DNA of 64,000 nt from DASZHJ01 sp035581425 (GTDB lineage Bacteria > Pseudomonadota > Alphaproteobacteria > ATCC43930 > CGMCC-115725): the NCBI GenBank assembly GCA_035581425.1, contig DATJVP010000137.1, positions 24,386 through 88,385 of the forward strand, given 5' to 3'. This document shows, piece by piece, positions 8,919 to 18,185 of this stretch. The position numbers and the translations under genes were made by a program. The notes below the pieces were generated by a model, which was not told where the DNA came from, did no database searches, and worked only from the letters and a program-made list of their open reading frames with translations. Position 1 is the stretch's first letter; the number at the start of each line of letters is the position of its first letter.

Positions 8919-9770
8919 TCACCGCAATTCGACAAGCACGGGCTGATGGTCGGAGGCGGCGGTCTTCTCGTCGACCTCGATACGCCGGAGCCCGGCGACG
9001 AGATCCTCGGTGACGAAGACGAAATCACGGCAATTGGGACCGTTCGCCCACTGCTCGGTGTCGTATATGCCCGCGGTCGGCGCATGCGGCGTCGCCGGAT
9101 GGAGATGCGTCCAGGCGTCGCGGAAGCTCAATGTTGGCTGCGGAAACGGCGCGAGGATGCGCTCATATTCCGGCCAGCCCGGCTCCAGATTGAAGTCGCC
9201 GCAAACGAGTGCCGAGGGCGGGCGCGGCACCGCTTGGTAGGTCGAGCCCGGCGGCTCCGGCGCGCCCGGTGTAGCGGCGAAGCGGCAGGCCTCGTCATGC
9301 AACTCGCGCAGGCGCTCGACCTGCGCCATGCGATGCGCCACGGAGAAGTATTCGAGGTGCGTGGTGACGACGCGGACCGGTCCCGACTCTGCGGCGACCA
9401 CCGCCTCGAGCGCGGAGCGCTGCATGCTGCGCACGCCGCTCTCCGGCGGGCGCGGCAGGAGATGCGTCATGACCTGCAGGACCGGCAGGCGCGAGAGGAT
9501 CATGTTGCCGAAGAACTGGCGCCTTCCGTCGGACGCGCGGAAATCGATCGAGGGCCGGAAGATCGGTGCGTGGCCCGGAAAGAATCGCGCGAGCAGGACC
9601 GGCTGGTCCGCGCCCGCGCCCTTGTCGAGTCCCGGGAAATTGATGGCGAGCTCCTGGAAGCAGATGACGTCCGCATCGCCCATCGCCTTGGCGGTTGTGG
9701 CGATGCGCGCGAGGTCGATCGCGCCGTCGGCGCCCTTGCCGTATTGCACGTTCCAGGTCAGGAGCCGCAT
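8919..9770 (-). CDS. Endonuclease/exonuclease/phosphatase (EEP) family hydrolase
   Basis: 283 residues with the complete EEP motif set. These are the N-terminal TWNVQYGKG (Asn), ICFQEL (metal Glu), the TTHLEY His, CGDFNLEP (GDxN) and the terminal SDHQPV Asp-His pair. No signal peptide is seen, so a cytosolic Mg-dependent phosphodiesterase or phosphatase is expected. It begins 16 bases after iolD on the same strand, so it may be cotranscribed. A phosphoester of inositol-derived material is an attractive but unproven substrate. Confidence 0.85.
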   Translation of the reverse strand: MRLLTWNVQYGKGADGAIDLARIATTAKAMGDADVICFQELAINFPGLDKGAGADQPVLLARFFPGHAPIFRPSIDFRASDGRRQFFGNMILSRLPVLQVMTHLLPRPPESGVRSMQRSALEAVVAAESGPVRVVTTHLEYFSVAHRMAQVERLRELHDEACRFAATPGAPEPPGSTYQAVPRPPSALVCGDFNLEPGWPEYERILAPFPQPTLSFRDAWTHLHPATPHAPTAGIYDTEQWANGPNCRDFVFVTEDLVAGLRRIEVDEKTAASDHQPVLVELR

Positions 9771-9785
9771 ATGCTTCGCTCTCCT

Positions 9786-11618
9786 TCAGCTCGATTGCCG
9801 CTGCTTGCGCTGCCCGGTCTCGTGCGCAGCACGGGCGGTTGCGACCTCCGGCCGGGTAGAGACCTCCGGCACCGCGACCTCCCACCAGGCTCCGCCCGCG
9901 GCGGTGCTCGCACGGGGATCGGTGCGGATGACGATAACGGCGGTTCGCGTCTCTCCGCGCGCTGCCTTAAGCGCCGCCTCGAGGTCCGCGATCCCTCCGA
10001 CGGCCTTTGCGGCAGCGCCCAGGCTCGCGGCGTGCGCCGCAAAATCGACGCCGGAGCCCGCGGCGAAGAGGTTATTGAAGGAGGCCCCGCCGACCGCGCT
10101 TTGCAGGCGCTCGATGCAGCCGAAGCCGCCGTTGTCGAGGAGGACGATGGTGAGCTTGCGTCCGAGCGCGATCGAAGTCGCGATCTCCGAGTTCAGCATG
10201 AGATAGGAACCATCGCCCAGGAGCACGAAGACCTCGCGCTCGGGCGCCGCGAGCTTCACGCCGAGCCCGCCGGCGATCTCGTAGCCCATACAGGAATAGC
10301 CGTATTCGAGGTGATAGGTGCCGGGCTGCCGCACCCGCCAGAGCTTGTGCAACTCGCCGGGGAGTCCGCCCGCGGCGGAGACCACGATGTCCTCGGGCTG
10401 CGTCGCACGATTGACCGCGCCCAGGACCTGCGCGTCCGTCGGCAGCGCATTCCCGCCGGGAGCCGTCGCGCGCTCCACGTCGACCTGCCATTCGCCTGTG
10501 AGCCGCTGTGCCTTGCGCGTCCAGGCCTCGGGTGCTCGCCACTTGCCAAGCTCGGCCGAAAGCGCTTCCAACCCTGCTTTCGCATCGGCGACCAGGGGCA
10601 GCGCCCCGTGCTTTCCCGCGTCATAGCCGGCGGCATTGAGCTGGATCGCCGTGAGCGTGGGATTGCGGAAGACGCTCCGCGAGGCCGTCGTGAAATCGCC
10701 GAGCCGGGTTCCGACGGCGAGGACGACGTCGGTCTCGCCCGCGAGCGCGTTCGCCGCCGCGGCGCCGGTGACGCCGAGGCCGCCGACGCACAAGGGATGA
10801 TCCCAAGCGAGCGCGCCCTTGCCTGCTTGCGTCTCCGCTACGGGAATGCCGTGGCGCTCCGCGAAATCCGCCAGCGTCTGCGTTGCAAGCGAGTAGTGGA
10901 CGCCACCGCCCGCGATGAGGAAAGGCGCCTTCGCACGGCGCAGTGCTTCTGCGGCCGCTGCAAGCTCTGCCGCGTCCGGCCGCTGCCGCCGCGGGCGCCA
11001 GAGCCGCGGCCGGAAGAATTCCTCGGGATAGTCATAGGCCTCGGCTTGCACGTCCTGCGGCAGCGCGAGCGTCACAGGTCCGCACTCCGCGGGGTCCGTG
11101 AGCACACGCATCGCCTGCGGGAGGCTCTCGACGATCTGCTCCGGCCGAAGGATACGGTCCCACCAGCGCGAGACCGGACGGAAGCAATCGTTGGCGGAAA
11201 GGGTGGGATCGCCGAAGGACTCGATTTGTTGCAGTACGGGATCGGGCCGGCGGCTCGCGAAGATATCGCCGGGCAGCAGCAAAATCGGCAATCGGTTTGC
11301 GTGCGCGACTGCAGCGGCCGTTACCATGTTGGTGGCCCCGGGACCGATCGAGCTGGTGCAGGCCATGATCCGCCGCCGCCGCATCTGCTTCGCGAAGCCG
11401 ATGGCAGCGAGCGCCATCGCCTGCTCGTTATGGGCGCGAAGCGTCGGCAAGCTCTCGCGGGCCTCATAGAGCGCCTCGCCGAGGCCTGCGACGTTGCCGT
11501 GTCCGAAGATCGCGAAGACGCCGGCAAAGAGCGGAACCTCTTGCCCGTCGACCTCGCCGCGCTGCGCCGCGAGAAATCGCACCAGCGCCTGCGCCATGGT
11601 GAGACGAAGGGTGCTCAT
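9786..11618 (-). CDS. iolD: 3D-(3,5/4)-trihydroxycyclohexane-1,2-dione acylhydrolase (decyclizing)
   Basis: 610 residues from MSTLRLTMAQALVRFL; the open frame extends 17 codons further without a better start. It is a TPP-dependent ring hydrolase of myo-inositol catabolism, cleaving the diketone to 5-deoxyglucuronate. IolD-type features are the N-terminal VPLFAGVFAIFGHGNVAG, the TPP-activating Glu in HNEQAMA and TSSIGPGATNMVTAAA, RRPDPVLQQ, and the TPP motif GDGSYLMLNSE ... DNGGFG. Length fits the family. It is divergent from iolG across 71 bases, which should hold a shared regulatory site. Confidence 0.92.
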   Translation of the reverse strand: MSTLRLTMAQALVRFLAAQRGEVDGQEVPLFAGVFAIFGHGNVAGLGEALYEARESLPTLRAHNEQAMALAAIGFAKQMRRRRIMACTSSIGPGATNMVTAAAVAHANRLPILLLPGDIFASRRPDPVLQQIESFGDPTLSANDCFRPVSRWWDRILRPEQIVESLPQAMRVLTDPAECGPVTLALPQDVQAEAYDYPEEFFRPRLWRPRRQRPDAAELAAAAEALRRAKAPFLIAGGGVHYSLATQTLADFAERHGIPVAETQAGKGALAWDHPLCVGGLGVTGAAAANALAGETDVVLAVGTRLGDFTTASRSVFRNPTLTAIQLNAAGYDAGKHGALPLVADAKAGLEALSAELGKWRAPEAWTRKAQRLTGEWQVDVERATAPGGNALPTDAQVLGAVNRATQPEDIVVSAAGGLPGELHKLWRVRQPGTYHLEYGYSCMGYEIAGGLGVKLAAPEREVFVLLGDGSYLMLNSEIATSIALGRKLTIVLLDNGGFGCIERLQSAVGGASFNNLFAAGSGVDFAAHAASLGAAAKAVGGIADLEAALKAARGETRTAVIVIRTDPRASTAAGGAWWEVAVPEVSTRPEVATARAAHETGQRKQRQSS

Positions 11619-11689
11619 CGCTTGTCCTTCCGCGGGGTTTGCTGTTACGTGGCGGGGACGGAGCGGCAATTATAGGCGAACCTCAGCTC
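11619..11689. promoter_or_regulatory. Divergent intergenic region iolD / iolG
   Basis: A 71-base spacer between the oppositely oriented starts of iolD and iolG. Both transcripts must initiate here or close by. The sequence is GC-rich apart from a short AATTATAGG stretch; no convincing -35/-10 pair or palindromic operator can be called by eye. No iolR-like regulator gene is adjacent. Confidence 0.45.
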
Positions 11690-12676
11690 ATGGTCAGCTT
11701 CTGCCAGATCGGCGCCGGACGGATCGGCCAGATCCACTCCGGCAACATCGCGCGCCATCCCCGGGCGCAGCTCAAGACCGTCGTCGACGTCGACACGCGC
11801 GCCGCCACGATCCTGGCGGAGCGACACGGAGCCGCGGTCGGAAAGCTCGAGACGGCGCTCGCCGATCCCGCGATCGATGTGGTGCTGATCGCGAGCTCGA
11901 CCGATACGCATGCCGATCTCGTTGAGCGGGCGGCGCGCGCGGGCAAGGCCATCTTTTGCGAGAAGCCGCTCGATCTCGACCGGAAGCGCGCGGAAGCCTG
12001 CGCCGAGGTCGCGCGCAAGGCTGGCGTGCCCCTGATGCTCGGATTCAACCGGCGCTTCGATCCCAATTTCGCGAAGCTGCACAAGCAGCTTCGCGAAGGA
12101 CGTATCGGGCGGCTCGAGACGCTCATCATCACCAGCCGCGATCCCGCGCCGCCGCCGCTCGACTACGTCAAGGTATCCGGCGGTCTCTTCCGGGACATGA
12201 CGATCCACGATTTCGACATGGCGCGCTGGCTCCTCGGCGAGGAGCCGACGGAGGTCTTCGCGGCCGCGAGTGCGCTTGTCGATTCCGGGATCGGCGGCAT
12301 CGGAGATTTCGACACCGCCGTCGTGACGCTTAAGACCGCGGCCGGCACGCTCTGCCAGATCAGTAACAGCCGGCGCGCAACCTACGGCTACGACCAGCGC
12401 ATCGAAGCGCTGGGCGCGCTCGGCATGCTCCGTGCGGGGAATGTACTCGAGAGCACGCTCGAATTCGCGGGCGGCACGGGCGTCGTCGGAGAGAAGCCAC
12501 TGCATTTCTTCCTCGAGCGCTATGCCGCAGCCTACCGGCACGAGCTCGACCATTTCATCGACGCGCTCGAGAACAAGCGCGCGCCCATGGTGGGCGGCGA
12601 GGACGGCGTACGCGCGCTGAAGCTTGCGGAGGCCGCGCTCGAGAGCGCGCGCACGGGAAAGGCCGTCCCGGTCTGA
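11690..12676 (+). CDS. iolG: Inositol 2-dehydrogenase, Gfo/Idh/MocA family
   Basis: 328 residues from MVSFCQIGAGRIGQIHSGN. The Rossmann glycine motif GAGRIG is followed by VVDVD, the signature EKPLDLD with the catalytic-dyad Lys near residue 95, and GFNRRFDPNF. The MTIHDFDMARWLLG stretch holds the conserved D and H of the Gfo/Idh C-terminal domain. It should oxidise myo-inositol (or scyllo-inositol) to the 2-inosose with NAD. Location next to iolE and opposite iolD makes the inositol assignment strong. Confidence 0.9.
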   Translation: MVSFCQIGAGRIGQIHSGNIARHPRAQLKTVVDVDTRAATILAERHGAAVGKLETALADPAIDVVLIASSTDTHADLVERAARAGKAIFCEKPLDLDRKRAEACAEVARKAGVPLMLGFNRRFDPNFAKLHKQLREGRIGRLETLIITSRDPAPPPLDYVKVSGGLFRDMTIHDFDMARWLLGEEPTEVFAAASALVDSGIGGIGDFDTAVVTLKTAAGTLCQISNSRRATYGYDQRIEALGALGMLRAGNVLESTLEFAGGTGVVGEKPLHFFLERYAAAYRHELDHFIDALENKRAPMVGGEDGVRALKLAEAALESARTGKAVPV

Positions 12677-12680
12677 GAAC

Positions 12681-13568
12681 ATGCCGCTTCGCTTGGGCAT
12701 CAACCCCATCACCTGGTCCAACGACGACATGCCTGAGCTCGGCGGCGCAACGCCGCTTGAGGTGTGTCTCAGCGAGGCGCGCGCGGCGGGCTTCGAGGGG
12801 ATCGAGCTCGGAAACAAGTTTCCGCGAGAGAGCGCGCGGCTCCGGCCCGTTCTGGAACGTCACGGTCTCGCGCTCGTCTCCGGCTGGTACAGCGCCCGGC
12901 TCCGCGAGCGCGCGGTCGAGGAGGAAGGGCAGGCGATGGCGCCCCATCTCGCTCTGCTTCGCGACATGGGGTGCGAGGTCATGGTCTTCGCGGAGACATC
13001 GGGCGCAGTAGCGGGCGCGCGCGGGACCCCGATCTCGCGGCGGCCTCGGCTCGCGGAGGCAGAATGGCCGGAGTTTACGCGGCGGCTCACGGCACTCGCC
13101 GACGACCTCGCGGCGCAAGGGGTGCGCATGGCCTATCACCATCACATGGGGACCGTCATCGAGACCGCGGAGGAGATCGATCGCTTGATGGCGATGACTG
13201 GCGAGAGCGTCGGGCTCCTGCTCGACACCGGCCATCTCGCCTATGCCGGCGCCAATCCCGTGGCACTGGCGCGCCGCCACATCGCGCGCATCGTTCACGT
13301 CCACTGCAAGGATGTCAGGCCCAAGGTCCTCTCGACGATGCGCGCAGGTGATCGCAGCTTTCTCGATGCGGTCGTCGAGGGCGTCTTCACCGTGCCCGGC
13401 GACGGCAGCGTCGATTTTCCGGCGGTGCTCAGCGAGCTAAAGGCAGGTAAATATCGCGGCTGGCTCGTGGTCGAGGCCGAGCAGGACCCGGCAAAGGCGC
13501 ATCCGCTGACCTATGCGCGCATGGGCTACAGCTATCTCGGCGGTGCCGCGCAGGCGGCTGGGTTATGA
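12681..13568 (+). CDS. iolE: Myo-inosose-2 dehydratase
   Basis: 295 residues starting 4 bases after the iolG stop. This TIM-barrel protein of the xylose-isomerase-like fold shows the IolE hallmarks LGINPITWSNDDMPELGG, ELGNKFP, YHHHMGTV, LLLDTGHLAYAGA, VHCKDVR, FTVPGDGSVDF and the C-terminal VVEAEQDPAKA. Metal-binding Glu, Asp and His positions of the barrel are present. It dehydrates 2-keto-myo-inositol to the trihydroxycyclohexanedione that IolD opens, so three consecutive steps of the pathway are encoded here. Confidence 0.92.
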   Translation: MPLRLGINPITWSNDDMPELGGATPLEVCLSEARAAGFEGIELGNKFPRESARLRPVLERHGLALVSGWYSARLRERAVEEEGQAMAPHLALLRDMGCEVMVFAETSGAVAGARGTPISRRPRLAEAEWPEFTRRLTALADDLAAQGVRMAYHHHMGTVIETAEEIDRLMAMTGESVGLLLDTGHLAYAGANPVALARRHIARIVHVHCKDVRPKVLSTMRAGDRSFLDAVVEGVFTVPGDGSVDFPAVLSELKAGKYRGWLVVEAEQDPAKAHPLTYARMGYSYLGGAAQAAGL

Positions 13569-13578
13569 GGGCAACGTC

Positions 13579-14511
13579 ATGAAGATCGGCATGATCACCG
13601 ACAGCCTCGCGGACATGGAGCTAGAGGCGCTCCTGCGGACTTCCGCCGCGCTCGGCATCGAGCGGCTCGAATTCGCGGGCGGGAATTGGTCGCGCGCGCC
13701 GCATCTGAAGCTCGATCTCCTCCTGGAAAATGAGAGCGCACGCCGCGAGTTTCTCGCGAAGCTCAGGGATCACGGCATCGCCTTGAGCGCGCTCAACTGC
13801 TCCGGCAATCCACTCCATCCCGGCGAGCACGGTCAACGGCATCGCGAGGTCACGCAGAAGACCATTAAGCTCGCAAGCCTGCTCGGCGTCGCACGCGTCG
13901 TGATGATGTCCGGCTGCCCCGGAGGTCCCGGCGACGTCAACGCCAACTGGGTCACTACGAGCTGGCCGCCGGAGATGCAGGCGATCCTGCGCTATCAGTG
14001 GGAGGAGGTGCTGATCCCCTATTGGCGTGACCTCGTCGCCTATGCCAACGGCCTCGGCATCCACAAGCTCTGCCTGGAGCTGCACGGGCACCAGAACGTC
14101 TATAGCGTCGAGACCTTCCGGAGACTCCGCGATGCCGTCGGCGAGACCGTTGGCGTCAATTTCGATCCGAGCCATCTCATGTGGATGGGCGCCGATCCGC
14201 TGGCCGCGATCCCCGCGCTCGACGGCGCCATCTATCACGTCCACGCCAAGGATACGCGAATCGACCCGGAGATTGCGGGTTTGAACGGCCGCATCGAGGT
14301 GAAATCCGGCGATCTCGCAGACCGGCGCGCCTGGAATTACGTGACGCTCGGCCTCGGCCACGAGGAGGCTTGGTGGCGGAAATTCTGCGCGGCGCTGCGC
14401 GCGGTAGGCTACGACGACGTGCTTTCGATCGAGCACGAGGACGTCTCGATGACGCCGCTCGAGGGCGTACGTCGCTCGGTCGAGCTGTTGAAGCGAGCGA
14501 TCCCCAGCTGA
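13579..14511 (+). CDS. Sugar phosphate isomerase/epimerase family protein (IolH/IolI-like)
   Basis: 310 residues, start ATG 10 bases after iolE. TIM-barrel AP-endonuclease-2 family: MKIGMITDSL, ALNCSGNPLHPG, CLELHGHQN (metal Glu/His), GVNFDPSHLMWMG, HVHAKDTR, and SIEHEDVSM at the C-terminus (last metal Glu). It is longer than classical IolI inosose isomerase and belongs to a broad group of sugar epimerases often placed in inositol or polyol loci. Its position implies isomerisation of an inosose or related ketose, which is not proven by sequence. Confidence 0.82.
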   Translation: MKIGMITDSLADMELEALLRTSAALGIERLEFAGGNWSRAPHLKLDLLLENESARREFLAKLRDHGIALSALNCSGNPLHPGEHGQRHREVTQKTIKLASLLGVARVVMMSGCPGGPGDVNANWVTTSWPPEMQAILRYQWEEVLIPYWRDLVAYANGLGIHKLCLELHGHQNVYSVETFRRLRDAVGETVGVNFDPSHLMWMGADPLAAIPALDGAIYHVHAKDTRIDPEIAGLNGRIEVKSGDLADRRAWNYVTLGLGHEEAWWRKFCAALRAVGYDDVLSIEHEDVSMTPLEGVRRSVELLKRAIPS

Positions 14512-14599
14512 GGGCTCGCGGTCAAGTCGCGGGTTGACGGGTTCTCTGCTATTATTCCGAAACTATCCATGGCGCTCCCTTCCGGAGCGGGAGGGATTG

Positions 14600-16261
14600 G
14601 TGGCACGCAGGGCAACGGGCCTCCGGCGGGTGGACGAGCGGCAATCGACGGCAGCGGCGCAGCTTCGCGTCGTCCTCGACAACATGCCGGGCGCGCTGGC
14701 ATACACCGACGACGACCTCAACATCGTCGTCTGCAATGACCGCTTTCGCGACATGTACCCGGTCCCGCGCGAATTGATTCAGCCGGGGCGGCCCTATTCG
14801 GACTTTCTGCGCTATCTCGCGGAGCACGGCTATTACGGCGCAGGCGACCCCGAAGCGCTGCTCGCCGAGCGTGTGGAGAGCTTGCGCAACCCCGCTGGGA
14901 AGGTTTTCGAGGATACGACGCCCGCGGGACGGATCTACCGCATTTTGCGCCGGCGCGTGGAGGTCGGAGGCACCGTAACGGTGATCACTGACATCACGGA
15001 GCAACGGCGCACGGAGCGCGATCTCGTCGCCAAGGAGACTCGCTTTCACGTCGCGCTCGACAACATGCCCGGCGCGATCGTCTACACCGATGAGGATCTC
15101 AACATCGTCCTCACCAACGACCGGTTCCGGGAGATGTACAAGGTACCCGGCGAGTTGCTGAGTGCCGGCCGTTCCTATCCCGCATTCCTGCGCTACCTGG
15201 CGGAACACGGCTACTACGGCGAGGGCGATATCGATGCTCTCGTCGAGCGTCGCGTCGAGAGCATCCGCAATCCCAGCAGCGCCACCTTCGAGGATCGCGC
15301 GCCCGACGGACGCATCTACTCGGTTAGCCGCCGCCGCGTCGCGACCGGCGGCGTCGTCACGATCATGACCGATATCACGGAGCGGAAGAATGCCGAGCTC
15401 GAGGTGCTCGAAGCGAAGCGGCGCGCCGAGGAGGCGGGCGAGCTGGTTGCGCAGAAGAACCAGATGCTCGAGGGACTTTCAGCGAAGCTCTCGAAATACC
15501 TCTCGCCGCAGCTCTATCAATCGATCTTCAGCGGCAAGCAGAGCGTGGAGATCGCGGCGAAGCGCAAGAAGCTGACGGTGTTCTTCTCGGACATCGCGGC
15601 CTTCACGGAGACTACGGACAACCTCGAATCGGAGGAGCTGACGGAAGTCCTCAATCACTATCTAACGGAGATGTCCGCGATCGCGCTCCAATTCGGAGCG
15701 ACCATCGATAAATACATCGGCGACGCGATGCTGCTCTTCTTCGGGGATCCCGAGAGCAAGGGAACCAAGGAGGACGCCAAGGCCTGCGTGCTGATGGCGC
15801 TTGCGATGCAGCGGCGGATGCGCGAGCTCGAGCAGGAATGGCGCGATCGCGGCCTCGAGCGCCCGTTCCGCATCCGCATGGGCATCAGCACGGGCTTCTG
15901 CACCGTCGGCAATTTCGGCAGCAAGGATCGCATGGACTACACGATCATCGGCAACGAGGTAAACCTCGCGGCGCGGCTGGAAGCCGCGGCCGAGGCCGGG
16001 AGCGTGCTGATCGCGCACGAGACGAACGCGCTCGTCAGCGACATCGTACTGACTGAGGAGCAACCGCCGATTGCCGTGAAGGGGTTCGCCAAGCCGATCA
16101 ACACCTACAAGATCGTCGGTACCTACGAGGAGCTCGTCGACAAGGGGAAGGTGGTGCTGCAGGAGCGGAAGGGCCTGCGGCTTCTCGTCGATCTCACGAA
16201 GCAGGACAAGTCGGAGGCGATCTCCATCCTCGAGGAAGTGCTGGCGCAGTTGAAGTCCTGA
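14600..16261 (+). CDS. Adenylate/guanylate cyclase with two tandem PAS domains
   Basis: 553 residues from the GTG at 14600, which has GGGAGGG upstream; a TTG at 14534 would add 22 residues. Two near-identical PAS_7 domains occupy residues ~23-138 and ~149-263, each with the same LDNMPGA, LNIV, RYLAEHGYYG and TDITE blocks. A coiled linker (~265-300) leads to a class III cyclase domain from KLTVFFSDIAAFT. Metal Asp331 and Asp375 (YIGDAML), and the transition-state NEVNLAARLE Asn/Arg, are present. No membrane segment is seen, so it is a soluble sensor making cAMP or cGMP. Likely effector and PAS ligand are unknown. Confidence 0.9.
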   Translation: MARRATGLRRVDERQSTAAAQLRVVLDNMPGALAYTDDDLNIVVCNDRFRDMYPVPRELIQPGRPYSDFLRYLAEHGYYGAGDPEALLAERVESLRNPAGKVFEDTTPAGRIYRILRRRVEVGGTVTVITDITEQRRTERDLVAKETRFHVALDNMPGAIVYTDEDLNIVLTNDRFREMYKVPGELLSAGRSYPAFLRYLAEHGYYGEGDIDALVERRVESIRNPSSATFEDRAPDGRIYSVSRRRVATGGVVTIMTDITERKNAELEVLEAKRRAEEAGELVAQKNQMLEGLSAKLSKYLSPQLYQSIFSGKQSVEIAAKRKKLTVFFSDIAAFTETTDNLESEELTEVLNHYLTEMSAIALQFGATIDKYIGDAMLLFFGDPESKGTKEDAKACVLMALAMQRRMRELEQEWRDRGLERPFRIRMGISTGFCTVGNFGSKDRMDYTIIGNEVNLAARLEAAAEAGSVLIAHETNALVSDIVLTEEQPPIAVKGFAKPINTYKIVGTYEELVDKGKVVLQERKGLRLLVDLTKQDKSEAISILEEVLAQLKS

Positions 16262-16269
16262 AGCGGGTA

Positions 16270-17127
16270 TCAGCGATCCCCGAAGAATTTCGTGAGCGCC
16301 TCGACCTCGCGCTTGTCGCCCGCGTGGGAGCGAGCGATCTCCTCGTAGAGGCGGGCGATCCCTTCGTAGATCTCCCCGCCGGCGGTGTTCGCGCCGAGAT
16401 GGGCCGCGATTTCCTCCATCTCCGCGACCCAGCGGTAGGCCTTGGGCGGCATCTTCGGCACCTGCCGCCTGAGCCAGGCATCGAGAGCCGGCTGGCTTTC
16501 CGCGAGCTCGCGCTTCAGTGCCTCTGTAACCCCTGCGCGAGCGGCGCCGAGCGCCATCGTGACGGCGAGAGCTGTCAGACCCTTGGTCAGCGAGCCATAG
16601 GCCATCTTCAGCGCGGAGGCCGTGCCGATGCGATCGTCGAGGAGACGCACATCGAGGCCCCAGTCCCGGAGTGCCGCGAAGCGCGACGCCTGCGGGCCCG
16701 AGGCGTAGAGCTTCGGTCCCTCGGCATCCGGGCGCGGCGGGCCGCCGATGATGCCGGCATCCACGCAGCCGGCGCCGGTGCCTTCGACGATCGCCGCCAC
16801 CCTGTTCATGGTCCGGGGATTGATCGCGTTGCAGTCGACGTAAAGCGGCTTCTCCACCGTGGCGTTGAGCGCGGGAGTGAGGCGTTCGGCGAGCGCCACC
16901 GCCTCGCCCGGCGGCAGGATCGAGAGCACGAAATCGGCGCCGCGGAGGAGAGCCCTATCGTCCGCGACCGCGATGAGCCCGTGCCGCTCCGCGCGTGCCG
17001 CGCTTGCGGCGCTACGGCCCCGAAGCGAAGTCCGGACCTCGGCGCCTCGCTCGCGGAGCCGACCGCCGACGGCTGCGCCCATCTCGCCGGCGGCGACGAT
17101 GGCGACGATGGGGCGCTCGGCGCTCAC
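16270..17127 (-). CDS. NAD(P)-dependent oxidoreductase with DUF1932 C-terminal domain
   Basis: 285 residues. The N-terminal Rossmann part belongs to the 6-phosphogluconate/3-hydroxyisobutyrate dehydrogenase class (VLSILPPGEA, DCNAINPRT). The C-terminal half (RIGTASALKMAYGSLTKG, then a helical DUF1932 segment ending YRWVAEMEEIAAHLG) identifies the subfamily. The family's usual GxGxxG reads AAGEMGAA here, with the first glycine replaced by Ala. The gene lies 4 bases downstream of the DapA-like lyase and is convergent with the cyclase. Confidence 0.85.
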   Translation of the reverse strand: MSAERPIVAIVAAGEMGAAVGGRLRERGAEVRTSLRGRSAASAARAERHGLIAVADDRALLRGADFVLSILPPGEAVALAERLTPALNATVEKPLYVDCNAINPRTMNRVAAIVEGTGAGCVDAGIIGGPPRPDAEGPKLYASGPQASRFAALRDWGLDVRLLDDRIGTASALKMAYGSLTKGLTALAVTMALGAARAGVTEALKRELAESQPALDAWLRRQVPKMPPKAYRWVAEMEEIAAHLGANTAGGEIYEGIARLYEEIARSHAGDKREVEALTKFFGDR

Positions 17128-17131
17128 GGGA

Positions 17132-18073
17132 TCAGGCCGCGCGGCGCTTGCCGTAGGCCTCGTCCTTGGCGCGCAAGGCCCGCGCGGCCGCCTCGATCTC
17201 GCGGCGGTCTGAGGCGCCTTCGATCTCCGTCAGCATCGGCAGCATTGGGCCCATATCCGCGATGCCCGAGAGCGTGACGGCGCTGTGGAGTGCGCGGATC
17301 GGCGAGAGCTTGTCGCGGAGATCCTCGAGCGGCATGAATTCCGCTTGAACCTCGCGCGCCTTCGCGTCGTCCTTGGCTTTGAGCGCTGCGAGGAGTGCCA
17401 GCGAGAGCCGCGGCGCGACGCAGACCGAGCCCGAGGTGAAGCTCACGAGCCCGAATTGCCGGAGATGCTCCGGCGCCGGCCGCTCGCCGATCCCGCTCAC
17501 GACGAGCTGCGGGTCGACCTTCGCGAGGAGCGCCGAGAGATAGGCATCGTCGGAGGGGTTCTTGCGCACGACGCCGTACTTGATCGCAAGTACCGCGCCT
17601 TCGCGGATGAGGGCGGCGGCGTCGGTGGGATCGAGATAGTTGTCGCTTTTGACGTAGGCGATCACGGGCTTTCCGTAGCGCTCGGCGATCTTGCCGATGC
17701 CGATCGCGGCACCCTTCTGCGTCAGCGGGAAAGCCGTCGGCAGCACCATCGCCGTCGGGAAAGCGTGTCCCCGAAGGACGCGCGCCTGATCGAGCGCCTT
17801 GCCGAATTCCGGTCCGATCGAGGGAATGACCCAGGTGTCCGCATCCGCAAGCGCCGCAATCTCCGCAGCCGCCGCCTCGAAATCGGAGACGCCGAGGTGA
17901 TAGAAATTAGCGTTCCCCCCGTACATCAGCGTGCGGATGCCGCCGGCCTCGAGGTACCGGATCAAGGCGCGGTTCCCCGCGGTATTGAGCGAGTAGTCTG
18001 CGGTGCGCGCGATCGGCGGCACCGCCAGGACGGAGCGCTCGAAATCGGCCTTGGTCACGGGCGTCGTCTTCAT
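17132..18073 (-). CDS. Dihydrodipicolinate synthase (DapA/NAL) family lyase
   Basis: 313 residues from MKTTPVTK, chosen because GAGGGA sits 7 bases upstream; an ATG five codons earlier has no site. The class I aldolase-type barrel shows TLMYGGNANFYHLG and VIPSIGPEFGKALDQ. A lysine in AIKYG sits where the family's Schiff-base Lys is expected. The family cleaves or condenses pyruvate-type ketoacids. The product would fit the adjacent dehydrogenases, but the true substrate is unknown. Confidence 0.82.
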   Translation of the reverse strand: MKTTPVTKADFERSVLAVPPIARTADYSLNTAGNRALIRYLEAGGIRTLMYGGNANFYHLGVSDFEAAAAEIAALADADTWVIPSIGPEFGKALDQARVLRGHAFPTAMVLPTAFPLTQKGAAIGIGKIAERYGKPVIAYVKSDNYLDPTDAAALIREGAVLAIKYGVVRKNPSDDAYLSALLAKVDPQLVVSGIGERPAPEHLRQFGLVSFTSGSVCVAPRLSLALLAALKAKDDAKAREVQAEFMPLEDLRDKLSPIRALHSAVTLSGIADMGPMLPMLTEIEGASDRREIEAAARALRAKDEAYGKRRAA

Positions 18074-18185
18074 CTCGATGTCCCTCATTTGCGGGAAAAG
18101 CCTGCGCGCTGACTCTAGCGCGAACGTCAGGAGGCGTCATCCCATGCTTCGTGCTACGGTTCGCCCGACAAAGAGCGAGGCGGAG

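Noticed and set aside
8643..11675. 1010-codon open frame on the plus strand
   Set aside because: Antisense to GlcG, EEP and iolD, all of which have complete catalytic motifs; composition is non-protein-like.
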